A stretch of DNA of 64,000 bases from G963663775 sp963663775 (GCA_963663775.1 OY760624.1:186001-250000), one strand, 5' to 3'. Shown: positions 1 through 9,528, numbered from the stretch's first letter. Notes: a model not told the origin generated them from the letters alone. A program made the numbers and translations.

Positions 1-235
1 CATAAAGTGCGTCAATCAGCAATCGATTGATTCCAGAGGTGCTGGTGATTGGATTGACGTTTTCGCCGGTATTATATGCCATACCGAAATAGGTGTTTTG
101 ACGATCGCCCGATGCCGTCTGGGCAGATGAAGTGGTGTCCTGTGCGCTCTCCAGTCGCTCGGTCAGCGTGCAGCCGGAAAGCAGCAGGCACAAACATAAA
201 AGCGTTGCTATTGTGCGTATTTTTGTATTGTTCAA
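1..235 (-). CDS. Solute-binding lipoprotein, N-terminal part (runs off the window)
   Basis: The frame opens after a stop and begins with a TTG codon at 235, ten bases after a GAGGAG ribosome binding site. The first residues make a signal peptide (positively charged start, Leu-rich core) ending in the lipobox LLSGC, so the protein should be lipid-anchored outside the membrane. After a Ser/Thr/Ala-rich linker the mature part reads NTYFGMAYNTGENVNPITS and then INRLLIDALY. This resembles the start of family 5 (peptide/nickel-type) ABC solute-binding proteins. Only 78 residues are inside the window. The signal peptide and lipobox are seen directly; the SBP family is an inference from the short mature segment. 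Overlapping ATG frames here are shadows. Confidence 0.6.
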   Translation of the reverse strand, partial: MNNTKIRTIATLLCLCLLLSGCTLTERLESAQDTTSSAQTASGDRQNTYFGMAYNTGENVNPITSTSGINRLLIDALY

Positions 236-329
236 GAGGATTCTGCTCCTCGTTTTTCATATTTACGGTGATTTTCACGAAAGGACACCGCATAAAACCC
301 CAAGATGCTCCCTCTTATAGAGAAGTGCA

Positions 330-1133
330 TCATAAGCAAATCACTGCCCCCTGCACACCTCGATGCCCATTTGTGGCACGATGTGACCAAAAGGTTTCAT
401 GCTCACAACGGGTACAGATGCCGCTGTCCACCATATTTTCTGCCAAAACGCCCGCATTTTTCAATTGCTGCAGATTGATACGCTGCAAATCAATGAAAAA
501 TTTATTGCCGCGCGCAGAAATCATGGGCTGCACCCACGCCCCCATCTGTGCTTCCATTGCCGTTGGCACATCCGCATCGGTTTCAAAACAGCACACGCCG
601 ATGGAAGGACTCAGCACCGCAAGCAGGCTATCCCGTTTGGTGTCCAGTGTCTGCACCATTTTATCCACCGTTTTCCCCAAAATCCCTGCGGCAGTGCCAC
701 GCCAACCGGCATGACACACCCCTATCGTCTGGCTCACGGGGTCAAACAGCAGTGCCACAACGCAGTCCGCATAATAGCCGATTAAGGGCACATTCGGTAA
801 GTTCGTGATAATGGCATCCGACTGCCATGACATGGGCTGCTGCAATCCCATGCCAATCTGTTCCTGTGTCACCACGGAAACAGCATCTCCATGCACCTGA
901 CAGGTCATGGTCAAACGTTCCAGCGGCATGTGCAGCGTATCCGTCAGCCGCTTGTAATTTTGCAGCACATTTTCCCGTATATCTCCACGGTTGAACCCAA
1001 GATTCAGGCTTTCACATTCTCCTGTGGATACCCCGCCAAATTTTGTCGTGAACGCATGGCGCACGGCCTGCATCCGACTGCATGTATAATAAATCATATC
1101 ACCGCATTGTTTGCGGCGCATTGTTTGATGCAT
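330..1133 (-). CDS. pgeF: PgeF/YfiH family peptidoglycan-editing, purine nucleoside phosphorylase-type protein
   Basis: About 267 residues, normal for the family once called multicopper polyphenol oxidase (laccase-like, DUF152). Members are zinc enzymes with purine nucleoside phosphorylase/adenosine deaminase activity; E. coli PgeF (YfiH) corrects L-Ser misincorporation in the peptidoglycan stem. Visible family signatures are HAFTTKFGGVS near the N-terminus, YADCVVALLFDP, the metal-ligand motif CHAGWRGT, and the C-terminal ICTRCEHETFWSHRA. I chose ATG 1133 because AGAAGG lies eight bases upstream. A second ATG at 1097 would match the shorter N-terminus of many homologues and is possible. The gene is transcribed alone towards the lipoprotein; a sigma-A-like -10 box TATAAT sits near 1195. 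Confidence 0.88.
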   Translation of the reverse strand: MHQTMRRKQCGDMIYYTCSRMQAVRHAFTTKFGGVSTGECESLNLGFNRGDIRENVLQNYKRLTDTLHMPLERLTMTCQVHGDAVSVVTQEQIGMGLQQPMSWQSDAIITNLPNVPLIGYYADCVVALLFDPVSQTIGVCHAGWRGTAAGILGKTVDKMVQTLDTKRDSLLAVLSPSIGVCCFETDADVPTAMEAQMGAWVQPMISARGNKFFIDLQRINLQQLKNAGVLAENMVDSGICTRCEHETFWSHRATNGHRGVQGAVICL

Positions 1134-1280
1134 CTCAAAAACCTTCTTTTGCAAGATAGAATCCGCAGATTCTGAATAGATATTCTATTTCATTATACTA
1201 TAATAGACCAACTTTGAACAAGGGTGAAAACAATATTTTTTTCTTATTCAATTGGTATTGTATCTCGACATGGTTTTTTC

Positions 1281-1309
1281 TTGACAGGCGTGACAAAAAG
1301 CTATATTAT
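1281..1309 (+). promoter_or_regulatory. Sigma-A promoter of rny
   Basis: TTGACA at 1281-1286, a 17-base spacer, then TATTAT at 1304-1309. This is near consensus and lies about 115 bases upstream of the rny start codon, leaving a leader of roughly 110 nt. Confidence 0.8.
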
Positions 1310-1423
1310 TGATATATAATACCTTTTGTGATAGTCATGTATCCTTTGCATGAAAATAGTCAAAAGAATTATTTTAAAACCATTGAAAACGCACAAAAAG
1401 AAAGGGAGGTATGTTTTAACCAC

Positions 1424-2968
1424 ATGCAGGGAATTATTTTTACCATTATTGCTGCTGTCGTCGGTGTGGCCGCAGGTTCGGTCATCGGCTTTCTTTATAG
1501 AAAAAACATTGCAGAAAAAGAAATCGGCACCGCAGAACAAGAGGCAACACGTATTTTGAACGAAGCCATTAAAGCCGGCGAAACCAAGAAGCGAGAGGCC
1601 ATTCTGGAGGCTAAGGATGAAATTCACAAAAACCGCACTGAGGCAGAGCGTGAAATCAAAGAGCGACGGAATGAAACCCAAAAATTAGAACGACGTCTGA
1701 TGCAAAAAGAAGAAACATTGGACAAAAAAACCGATTCTGTAGAACAAAAAGGTCTGGATTTGGACAGACGTACTGACAAACTGCATAAAATGCAAGCAGA
1801 ATGTGACGAAATTCGCACCAAGCAAATCACAGAACTGGAGCGCATCTCCGGATTTTCACGTGACGAGGCGAAAGACTATTTGGTCAGCACCATCGAACGT
1901 GAGGCACAGCACGATGCAGCGGTCAAGCTGCGTGAAATTCAGCAGCGCACCAAAGAAGATGCAGATGTCTTTGCCCGTGAAATGATTTCCACAGCAATTC
2001 AGCGTTGTGCGGCAGACTATGTCACAGAAGCCACGGTTTCCGTGGTGCCGTTGCCAAGCGATGAAATGAAGGGGCGCATCATCGGTCGTGAAGGTCGTAA
2101 TATCCGCACATTAGAATCCCTAACCGGTGTGGATTTGATTATTGATGACACACCAGAGGCCATTACACTGTCCTCTTTTGACCCGGTTCGTCGTGAAATC
2201 GCACGCATGACACTGGAAAAATTGATTACAGATGGTCGTATTCACCCGGCACGCATCGAAGAAATGGTCGAAAAATCTCGCAAGGAAATCGAGCAGATTA
2301 TGAAAGCTGCCGGTGAAAGTGCCATTTTTGAAGTTGGCATCCACAATCTGCATCCAGAGTTGATTAAGTTGCTCGGACGCCTGCGTTATCGCACCAGTTA
2401 TGGACAAAATGTGCTGCAGCATTCCATTGAAGTGGCGCAAATCTCAGGGGTTTTGGCATCTGAACTCGGCATTGACCCCACGCTTGCCATTCGCGGCGGA
2501 CTGTTGCATGACATCGGCAAAGCGATTGACCACGAGGTCGAAGGCTCTCATGTCAGCATTGGTGTGGATTTGGCAAAGCGATATAAAGAGCAAGCTGCCG
2601 TGGTACATGCAATTGCAGCACACCATGGTGATGTAGAACCCAAAACCATCGAAGCATGTCTGGTGCAGGCAGCAGATGCGATTTCTGCGGCACGTCCCGG
2701 TGCACGCCGTGAAAACTTGGAAAACTATATCAAACGCTTGGAAAAACTCGAAGAAATCGCCAATACCACCGAAGGTGTTGCAAGCTCTTATGCAATCCAG
2801 GCAGGCCGTGAAATTCGTATCATTGTCAAGCCAGAGCAAGTTTCTGATGATGCAATGGTTATTCTTTCTCGTGAAATTGCCAAGCATATTGAAGATGAAC
2901 TGAGCTATCCCGGTCAAATCAAAATCAATATGGTGCGTGAAACACGTGTGGTTGATTACGCAAAGTAA
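1424..2968 (+). CDS. rny: Ribonuclease Y
   Basis: 514 residues. RNase Y is the membrane-anchored endoribonuclease that starts mRNA decay in many Firmicutes. The chosen start gives MQGIIFTIIAAVVGVAAG, one N-terminal membrane anchor, followed by a long charged coiled coil (about residues 30-200, rich in Glu/Lys/Arg). A KH RNA-binding domain follows, with the GRIIGREGRNIR loop. The catalytic HD domain has LLHDIGK and AHHGD as metal ligands. The C-terminus IEDELSYPGQIKINMVRETR is family-typical. A longer in-frame ATG at 1328 would put residues before the anchor and has no ribosome binding site. The GGGAGG upstream of 1424 is 14 bases away, which is long. Single-gene transcript with its own promoter and terminator. 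Confidence 0.95.
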   Translation: MQGIIFTIIAAVVGVAAGSVIGFLYRKNIAEKEIGTAEQEATRILNEAIKAGETKKREAILEAKDEIHKNRTEAEREIKERRNETQKLERRLMQKEETLDKKTDSVEQKGLDLDRRTDKLHKMQAECDEIRTKQITELERISGFSRDEAKDYLVSTIEREAQHDAAVKLREIQQRTKEDADVFAREMISTAIQRCAADYVTEATVSVVPLPSDEMKGRIIGREGRNIRTLESLTGVDLIIDDTPEAITLSSFDPVRREIARMTLEKLITDGRIHPARIEEMVEKSRKEIEQIMKAAGESAIFEVGIHNLHPELIKLLGRLRYRTSYGQNVLQHSIEVAQISGVLASELGIDPTLAIRGGLLHDIGKAIDHEVEGSHVSIGVDLAKRYKEQAAVVHAIAAHHGDVEPKTIEACLVQAADAISAARPGARRENLENYIKRLEKLEEIANTTEGVASSYAIQAGREIRIIVKPEQVSDDAMVILSREIAKHIEDELSYPGQIKINMVRETRVVDYAK

Positions 2969-2987
2969 TAAGTATTGAAAATATGAC

Positions 2988-3027
2988 AAAACACCCGCCC
3001 AATTGTATGCTTTGGGTGGGTGTTTTT
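2988..3027 (+). terminator. Terminator after rny
   Basis: Inverted repeat ACACCCGCCCAA / TTGGGTGGGTGT followed by a T run, 20 bases past the rny stop codon. Confidence 0.85.
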
Positions 3028-3031
3028 CTGT

Positions 3032-3077
3032 AAAAAGATACCCGTTGAAATCAGAAATGAGTTTCCAACGGGTATCT
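3032..3077 (-). terminator. Terminator after pfkA (minus strand)
   Basis: On the minus strand AGATACCCGTTG pairs with CAACGGGTATCT across an 18-base loop and is followed by TTTTTA. It ends the murB-rapZ-whiA-dnaE-pfkA transcript and stands back to back with the rny terminator. Confidence 0.85.
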
Positions 3078-3095
3078 CGCAATGAATACGATATG

Positions 3096-4073
3096 TTAGA
3101 TAGCAACCATCTGTGCTGCTTCAAACAATGCTTGATTCAAATCCTTCTTGCGTGCCAGACCTTCCTCGATGTCATAATCCACAACCGCATTGTTATCAAA
3201 TACCACAACACGATTGGTTTTACCCTCCATCAGTGTTTTTACTGCCACATATCCCATGCGGGTTGCCATGACACGGTCTTGCGTGCTCGGAGAACCGCCA
3301 CGCTGAATATGTCCCAAAATGGTCACACGGGTGTCAATGCCGGTTGCTTCATGAATCCGCTCTGCCACTTCCTGTGCAGGACCATAACCTTCTGCAACAA
3401 TGATAATATGGTGATTTCTGCCCTTGATGCGACCTGCACGCATTTTTTCAATGACCGCTTCCTCAAACTCGATTTCACGCTCTGGAAGCAGAATTGCGGT
3501 TGCACCCACTGCAACACCAACATTCAGCGCCAAATGCCCTGCATAACGTCCCATCACTTCGACAATGGAGCAGCGTTCATGTGACTGCATGGTATCACGC
3601 AGCTTGTCAATCGCTTCTACCGCCGTATTGCATGCCGTATCAAAGCCAATGGTATAGTCCGAGCATACGATGTCATTATCAATCGTGCCAGGGATACCAA
3701 CCGCAGGTACCCCCTTGCGCGCCAATGCCTGTGCGCCACGGAATGTGCCGTCGCCGCCAATGGCAATCAGTCCGTCAATACCCATGTATTTACAAGTATT
3801 TGCCGCCTTTTCTAAGCCTTCCGGTGTCAGCATTTCCATGCAGCGAGCAGTATATAGCATTGTGCCGCCCTTGGTAATGATGCCGTCCACACTGCGTGCG
3901 TCCAGCTCAATCACATCACCGTTAATCAGACCGCTGTATCCACGGCGAATGCCCAAAACAGCGATGCCCTGTGCGGTTGCAGCACGCACGATTGCACGGA
4001 TTGCAGCATTCATTCCCGGCGCGTCACCGCCACTGGTGAGTACGCCGATTCTTTTAATCGGTTTGTTATCCAT
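3096..4073 (-). CDS. pfkA: ATP-dependent 6-phosphofructokinase
   Basis: 325 residues, the size of bacterial group I PFK. It phosphorylates fructose 6-phosphate to fructose 1,6-bisphosphate, the committed step of glycolysis. N-terminal KRIGVLTSGGDAPGMNAA is the ATP site, GGDGTFRGA the second nucleotide loop, and PGTIDNDIVCSDYTIGFDTA carries the catalytic Asp. EVMGRYAGHLAL and HIQRGGSPS contact fructose 6-phosphate. The GGDGT motif indicates use of ATP rather than pyrophosphate. Start ATG 4073 follows ACGGAGGG; an upstream in-frame codon at 4109 lacks a ribosome binding site. It is the last gene of the murB operon, directly after dnaE, a coupling seen in several Clostridia. Confidence 0.97.
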   Translation of the reverse strand: MDNKPIKRIGVLTSGGDAPGMNAAIRAIVRAATAQGIAVLGIRRGYSGLINGDVIELDARSVDGIITKGGTMLYTARCMEMLTPEGLEKAANTCKYMGIDGLIAIGGDGTFRGAQALARKGVPAVGIPGTIDNDIVCSDYTIGFDTACNTAVEAIDKLRDTMQSHERCSIVEVMGRYAGHLALNVGVAVGATAILLPEREIEFEEAVIEKMRAGRIKGRNHHIIIVAEGYGPAQEVAERIHEATGIDTRVTILGHIQRGGSPSTQDRVMATRMGYVAVKTLMEGKTNRVVVFDNNAVVDYDIEEGLARKKDLNQALFEAAQMVAI

Positions 4074-4190
4074 TGATTTTTCCCTCCGTAAATGGTCAGG
4101 TGCACCCACTGGAAAAGCAATTTGCTCTTTTGCGGCTTTGCACCGTTTCAGCGATTTTTCCTGCGCACAGAATCTGAACGCATCTTTATC

Positions 4191-7100
4191 CTACCTAATT
4201 ATAACATTATTTTCACCAAGAATAAACCGTAATTTTTCTAAAAGCAATAAATCTCTCCGTATCCACAAATTACGTGGTGCAATCAGCTTTTTTTTCTCAT
4301 CCTGCGTGTAGAGCACCACCGGCAGAATGCCATGATATTGCTGCAGCAACGCCTTGATTTCCTGCATTTGCGCACAATCCCGACTTGGCACCTGCAGATA
4401 GAGCTTGATTTTTGCCGCTTCCTGCGCCTGCCGTTCACTCAGTGCCGGCTGATAGGCTTGCCGCTTCTGGATATATTCCTCTGTCAACGGCACCACTTCA
4501 GACGCAATGATTTTCGGTGCTTCCTCTTCTCGTGCGTCAATGCGTCCGCTAATCAAAACCGCCATGTCCTCTTTAATGTATGCGCCGGACTGCTGCAGGG
4601 TTTTGGGGAACACCACGAGTTCAATGCCGCCGGACACATCTTCCACGGTGACATACGCCATCATCGCACCGCTTTTGGTGGATTTCAGCCGTACGGCAGT
4701 CACAACACATGCCAACCGCACCTGCATGCCGTCATGATAGGTCTGCGATGCGTCTTCCCCATTAAAGCTGTCCACAATTGCATGGATGGGTGCCGCCTGT
4801 GCCTGCAACGCAAGCCCCCGATATTCATCCATCGGATGTCCGGAAAGATACAGTCCTGTGGTTTCCTTTTCCATCGACAACAGTTCTTGTTTGGTGGATT
4901 CTGCAATGTCCGGCATTTCAATTTCCACATCTTTAATTTGTGTGTTGCCCATACCAAACAAATCCAGCTGACCTTCTAGATTCCGTCTGCGATTTTGCGC
5001 CACTGCATCCAGCACACGATGATAGATTTGCAGCAGCTGTCTGCGCCGATTGCCCATGGAATCAAACGCCCCCGCCTTAATCAAGCTGTCCAGTGCACGC
5101 CGATTGAGTTCCCGCTCGTACATGCGCTCACAGAAATCTTGAAAGGATGCAAATGCTCCATTTTCCTGCCGCTCTTCCACCAGGGCACGCATAAATCCAC
5201 GTCCAACGTTCTTGACTGCCGCCAATCCAAAGCGGATGTGCTCCCCGCTGACCGAAAATCCGTCATACGATTCGTTGACATCGGGCGGCAGGACTTTGAT
5301 ACCCATATCCCGTGCCGCCGCAATATATTCTGAAACCTTGTTGGACACATCCAGCACAGAGGTCAGCAATGCCGCCATATATTCCCGTGGATAATGGCAC
5401 TTCAAATAAGCCGTGCGATAGGATACGACCGCATAGCACACGGCATGCGCCTTGTTGAAGGCATAGTTTGCAAAATCCAGAATCTGGTCAAATATGACTG
5501 CTGCAATTTTTTCATCCACGCCATGCTGTACCGCACCCAAAATGCCTAATTCCTCGTTGCCATAGATGAAGTTGACTCGCTCGCGCTCCAGTTCCTTAAA
5601 CTTTTTCTTACTCATCGCACGGCGCACCATGTCTGCCTTGCCCAGTGAATAACCTGCAATACGGCGGAATACTTCCATGACCTGTTCTTGATAGACCATA
5701 CATCCATACGTGACCGACAGAATCGGTTCGAGCAAGGGATGCAGATACTGCACCTTGGATGGGTCATGTCGGCACTCGATATAGCGTGGAATGGACTGCA
5801 TCGGTCCTGGACGATAGAGCGCCACCACCGCTGTAATGTCTTCAATCGACTGCGGACGCAGACCGGTCACAACATTGGTGATACCTGTGGATTCCAACTG
5901 AAATACGCCTGCGGTTTTGCCCTGCCCCAGCATATGAAAGGTCGCTTCATCATCCAGCGGTGCGGCATCCATGGAAAAGGATGGTGTGTGCCGCCGCACC
6001 ATTTCTTCTGCATCTTGGATAACGGTCAAGTTGCGCAGCCCTAAAAAGTCCATCTTGAGCAGTCCCAATTCCTCCAAGGTTACCATGGTGAACTGGGTGA
6101 CGATTTGCTCATCATTGCGTGACAGGGGCACATACGTATCCACGGGTTCTTTGGTAATCACCACACCCGCCGCATGGGTTGAGGCATGGCGTGGCATGCC
6201 TTCTAATCCACGTGCGGTGTCAATCAACTGTTTGACGGTCGGGTTTTCGTCATAGGACTGTTTCAGTTCTGGATTTGCCTTAAGTGCCTTGTCAATCGTG
6301 ATGTGCAGCTCCATCGGAATCTGCTTTGCCACCACATCCACTTCGTTATACGGGATGGACAAGGCTCGTCCCACATCCCGAATCGCACCACGTGCCGCCA
6401 TCGTACCAAAGGTGACAATTTGCGCCACACGGTCTTTTCCGTATTTTTCGGTCACATACTGAATCACTTCGGGACGGCGCACATAGCAAAAATCAATATC
6501 AATATCAGGCATCGACACACGTTCCGGATTGAGAAACCGTTCAAAATACAAGGAATATTGTATCGGGTCCAAATCCGTGATGCCCAAACAATAGGACACG
6601 ATGGAGCCCGCCGCTGAACCTCTGCCGGGACCTACCGGAATGCCCTGCTGTTTGGCATAGGCGATGAAATCGGATACAATCAGAAAGTAATCGACAAAGC
6701 CCATTTTGGCAATCATGTCGATTTCATATTGCAGACGCTCCCGCATACTGCCGTCATCCTGTGCATATCGCTTGGCAAAGCCTTCGTCACACAGTTTCTG
6801 CAAATACATCTGCGCCGTATATCCCTGTGGTACGTCAAATTCGGGTAAGTGATATTTACCGAATTCAAATTCCACTTGACAGCGTTCTGCAATTTTCACC
6901 GTGTTTTCCAGTGCTTCCGGATGTTCTGGAAACAACTGCGCCATTTCTTCCCGACTTTTGATATAAAACGCATCGGTTTCAAATTTCATTCTCGTGGGAT
7001 CATCCACCGTTTTGCCCATTTGAATCGCCATCAGCACATCCTGCAGTTTTGCATCTTCCCGTGTCAAATAATGCGCATCGTTGGTGGCAACCAGCGGAAT

Positions 7101-7694
7101 GCCCGTTTCTTCTGACAGCCGAAACAACTGGCGGTTGACACGAGCCTGCTCGGCAATGCCATGGTCCTGCACTTCCAGATAGAAATTGCCTTGTCCAAAA
7201 ATCTCCTCAAACTGCTCCGCCTGTGCTTTTGCACCTGCAAAATCGCCGTTCATCAGCATCCGTGGAATTTGTCCCGCCAAACACGCAGAAAGGCAAATCA
7301 AACCCTCATGATGCTGCCGCAGCAGTTCCATGTCCACACGTGGTTTCATATAAAACCCGCTTGTAAAGCCTTCGCTGACCATATGAATGAGGTTGCGATA
7401 GCCCTGCATATTCTGGCACAGCAAAATCAAATGGGTGTGCCATTCGCCATTGCGATAAGAACGGTCATGCCGAGAACCAGGTGCCAAATAGACCTCACAT
7501 CCAATGACAGGATGCAGACCCTTTGCCTTTGCCGCACGATAAAAATCAATCACGCCATACATGGCACCGTGGTCAGTCAGGGCGATGTGCTGCTGCCCCA
7601 AGGCCGCCACACGCTCCACCAACTGCTCAATGCGGCAAGCGCCGTCCAGCAAGCTGTATTCGCTATGCACATGCAAATGTGCGAAGTTGCTCAT
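4191..7694 (-). CDS. dnaE: DNA polymerase III alpha subunit, DnaE type
   Basis: 1167 residues, full-length DnaE. It begins with the PHP domain (FAHLHVHSEYSLLDGACRI, with HLHVHSEYS metal ligands). The polymerase core contains PVGPGRGSAAGSIVSYCLGI and MPDIDIDFCYVRRPEVI, where the Asp pair binds catalytic Mg. A helix-hairpin-helix/tau-binding region is followed by an OB-fold near residues 980-1060 (VRLACVVTAVRLKSTKSGAMM, then AYVTVEDVSGGIELVVFP). In Firmicutes with PolC, DnaE usually extends RNA primers; this window does not show whether PolC exists elsewhere. Its ATG overlaps the whiA stop by four bases (ATGA), with AAAAGGAG upstream, indicating translational coupling. Confidence 0.97.
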   Translation of the reverse strand: MSNFAHLHVHSEYSLLDGACRIEQLVERVAALGQQHIALTDHGAMYGVIDFYRAAKAKGLHPVIGCEVYLAPGSRHDRSYRNGEWHTHLILLCQNMQGYRNLIHMVSEGFTSGFYMKPRVDMELLRQHHEGLICLSACLAGQIPRMLMNGDFAGAKAQAEQFEEIFGQGNFYLEVQDHGIAEQARVNRQLFRLSEETGIPLVATNDAHYLTREDAKLQDVLMAIQMGKTVDDPTRMKFETDAFYIKSREEMAQLFPEHPEALENTVKIAERCQVEFEFGKYHLPEFDVPQGYTAQMYLQKLCDEGFAKRYAQDDGSMRERLQYEIDMIAKMGFVDYFLIVSDFIAYAKQQGIPVGPGRGSAAGSIVSYCLGITDLDPIQYSLYFERFLNPERVSMPDIDIDFCYVRRPEVIQYVTEKYGKDRVAQIVTFGTMAARGAIRDVGRALSIPYNEVDVVAKQIPMELHITIDKALKANPELKQSYDENPTVKQLIDTARGLEGMPRHASTHAAGVVITKEPVDTYVPLSRNDEQIVTQFTMVTLEELGLLKMDFLGLRNLTVIQDAEEMVRRHTPSFSMDAAPLDDEATFHMLGQGKTAGVFQLESTGITNVVTGLRPQSIEDITAVVALYRPGPMQSIPRYIECRHDPSKVQYLHPLLEPILSVTYGCMVYQEQVMEVFRRIAGYSLGKADMVRRAMSKKKFKELERERVNFIYGNEELGILGAVQHGVDEKIAAVIFDQILDFANYAFNKAHAVCYAVVSYRTAYLKCHYPREYMAALLTSVLDVSNKVSEYIAAARDMGIKVLPPDVNESYDGFSVSGEHIRFGLAAVKNVGRGFMRALVEERQENGAFASFQDFCERMYERELNRRALDSLIKAGAFDSMGNRRRQLLQIYHRVLDAVAQNRRRNLEGQLDLFGMGNTQIKDVEIEMPDIAESTKQELLSMEKETTGLYLSGHPMDEYRGLALQAQAAPIHAIVDSFNGEDASQTYHDGMQVRLACVVTAVRLKSTKSGAMMAYVTVEDVSGGIELVVFPKTLQQSGAYIKEDMAVLISGRIDAREEEAPKIIASEVVPLTEEYIQKRQAYQPALSERQAQEAAKIKLYLQVPSRDCAQMQEIKALLQQYHGILPVVLYTQDEKKKLIAPRNLWIRRDLLLLEKLRFILGENNVIIR

Positions 7695-8608
7695 AGAATC
7701 TCCTTTTCTGGGGTGGGGGCATATTCCTCCGCAAATGCCAAAATGCGGCGCAGGCGGTGGCTCAGCCCCGGTTTGCTAATGGGTGGTTCAAATAGTGCGG
7801 CAAGTTCCGACAGGCTTGCCATAGGATATTTCTGCCGCAGGTGCACGGTTTCCCGCAATTTCTCCGGAAATGCCTCTGCGCCGCCTTTGGCAAGCACCCG
7901 CTCGATTGCCGCAATTTGGCGCACGGAAGCATCGGTGGCTTTCATCAAATTAGCGGTTTCACAATTCACCTGCCGGTTGACGGTATTGCGCAGATTTTTT
8001 TCCACCTTTGCCTCCATAATCGACAGTGCCGCATGCGAAGCCCCGATGAGTGTCAAGAAATCCTCCACCCGTGTGGTATCTTTGAAATAGAGCAGACCGC
8101 ATGCACGTCGTTCGGTCATTTTCGGAAACAGCTCCATGTCGAGCATAAGGCTCATGACTTCCCTGCAAAGGGTGCGATGGGTAATTTTCAGCTCCAAGTG
8201 GCACTTTTTCTCGGGGCTTGCCACAGCACCCGTCATCAGAAACATCCCCCGTAAAAATGCCGCTGCACAGCAGCCGTTTTCCACAATGTTCCGATTGAGG
8301 TGATAGGTGATATAATATTTGTAATCATACCCCAACGCCCCTAAAATTTGATGCAGACTGCGTTCCTGCGTAATTTGTATCAAGTACTTGCGGCCATTTT
8401 TGAGCATGCTGGTGTGTACATCAAATGCACGCATGAGCAGCATAGACAGCCGTTTTGCCACCGCTTCGTGCTCGGTGGTCAGGCGAATTTCTTGATAAGA
8501 GAAAGTACCGCCTGCCAAAAGTGCGCCATACGCTTCTGCCGTGCTGCAGCAAACAGACGCCAGCGGATGTTTGCACAGTTCATTCTTTGTTTGTGCGGAA
8601 AAGGACAT
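7691..8608 (-). CDS. whiA: WhiA-family DNA-binding protein
   Basis: 305 residues. WhiA proteins join a degenerate LAGLIDADG homing-endonuclease-like fold to a C-terminal helix-turn-helix. In Firmicutes they affect chromosome segregation and division, in actinomycetes sporulation. Visible are MSFSAQTKNELCKHPLA (typical WhiA start), AAAFLRGMFLMTGAVASPEK (LAGLIDADG-like core), the central NRQVNCETANLMKATDASVRQ signature, and a C-terminal HTH with YPMASLSELAALFEPPISK and GLSHRLRRI. I chose ATG 8608 because upstream in-frame codons lie inside rapZ and lack ribosome binding sites. Seven bases separate it from the rapZ stop, and it overlaps dnaE by four. Confidence 0.95.
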   Translation of the reverse strand: MSFSAQTKNELCKHPLASVCCSTAEAYGALLAGGTFSYQEIRLTTEHEAVAKRLSMLLMRAFDVHTSMLKNGRKYLIQITQERSLHQILGALGYDYKYYITYHLNRNIVENGCCAAAFLRGMFLMTGAVASPEKKCHLELKITHRTLCREVMSLMLDMELFPKMTERRACGLLYFKDTTRVEDFLTLIGASHAALSIMEAKVEKNLRNTVNRQVNCETANLMKATDASVRQIAAIERVLAKGGAEAFPEKLRETVHLRQKYPMASLSELAALFEPPISKPGLSHRLRRILAFAEEYAPTPEKEIL

Positions 8609-8615
8609 GACCTTA

Positions 8616-9476
8616 CTACCCTTTCTGATAATCTCGATGCACTGTGGTGGTGTGATAGCCGTTTTGAACGATATGCCCCGCCAGTGCCTGTGTAATCGCA
8701 ACCGAACGGTGCTTGCCGCCTGTGCAACCAATGGCAATTACAATGGAGGTTTTTCCCTCCGCTGCATAGCGTGGCAGCAAAAAATCAATTAAACCCGTCA
8801 AATGCTGCATCAACGCATCTGCCGTGCCATCTCGAAACACATAATCCCGCACCTGTGCATCGGTTCCATTTTTTTCACGCAAGCGGATTTCGTAATACGG
8901 ATTGGGCAAAAAACGCACATCAAACACCAAATCTGCATCGGTCGGCATCCCATATTTGAACCCAAAGGACTGCACTGTCACTTCAAAAAGGGACTTTTCA
9001 TTGGACGTTGAAAACAATTTTACCAGTTTTTCTCTCAATCCTGTCGCAGACAAATTGGTGGTGTCAATCACATAATCCGCCTTGCCGCGCACCCCTTCCA
9101 GCATTTCACGCTCCAACATAATTGCCTGTGCCATGCTAATGCCTTTTTCCATCAAGGGATGTTTGCGCCGTGTTTCTTTGAACCGATTGATGAGCGTGTT
9201 ATTCGCCGTTTCCAAAAACAGAATCCGATAGGCGCACCCCATGCTCTGGATGCTGTCTAAGGACTCAAACAGCTTTGCAAAGTCATTTCCTGCACGCACA
9301 TCGGTCACCAATGCCACTTTTTCATAGCGTTCCGTTGCCGCCAGACAGATTTCAGCAAATTTGGGAATCAACGCAATCGGCAGATTGTCTACACAATAAA
9401 ACCCAAAATCCTCCAATGTCGCAACTGCACGGCTCTTTCCTGCACCGGACATGCCGGATATGATTAAGAAATACAC
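8616..9476 (-). CDS. rapZ: RNase adapter / nucleotide-binding protein RapZ (YvcJ)
   Basis: 286 residues, normal length. The N-terminal Walker A GMSGAGKS binds ATP or GTP. The C-terminal domain carries IAIGCTGGKHRSVAITQAL, the conserved anion/UDP-GlcNAc-binding part of RapZ. E. coli RapZ delivers small RNAs to RNase E; the Firmicute homologue YvcJ hydrolyses nucleotides and affects competence and cell-envelope control. The start codon is GTG at 9476 with GAGGGG upstream. It lies between murB and whiA. The usual third partner, yvcK, is absent from its normal place after rapZ. Confidence 0.95.
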   Translation of the reverse strand: MYFLIISGMSGAGKSRAVATLEDFGFYCVDNLPIALIPKFAEICLAATERYEKVALVTDVRAGNDFAKLFESLDSIQSMGCAYRILFLETANNTLINRFKETRRKHPLMEKGISMAQAIMLEREMLEGVRGKADYVIDTTNLSATGLREKLVKLFSTSNEKSLFEVTVQSFGFKYGMPTDADLVFDVRFLPNPYYEIRLREKNGTDAQVRDYVFRDGTADALMQHLTGLIDFLLPRYAAEGKTSIVIAIGCTGGKHRSVAITQALAGHIVQNGYHTTTVHRDYQKG

Positions 9477-9528
9477 TTTTTGCCCCTCGCTTCCGCCTTT
9501 ATCCCATTCCTGTTTTTCCTATATCCCG

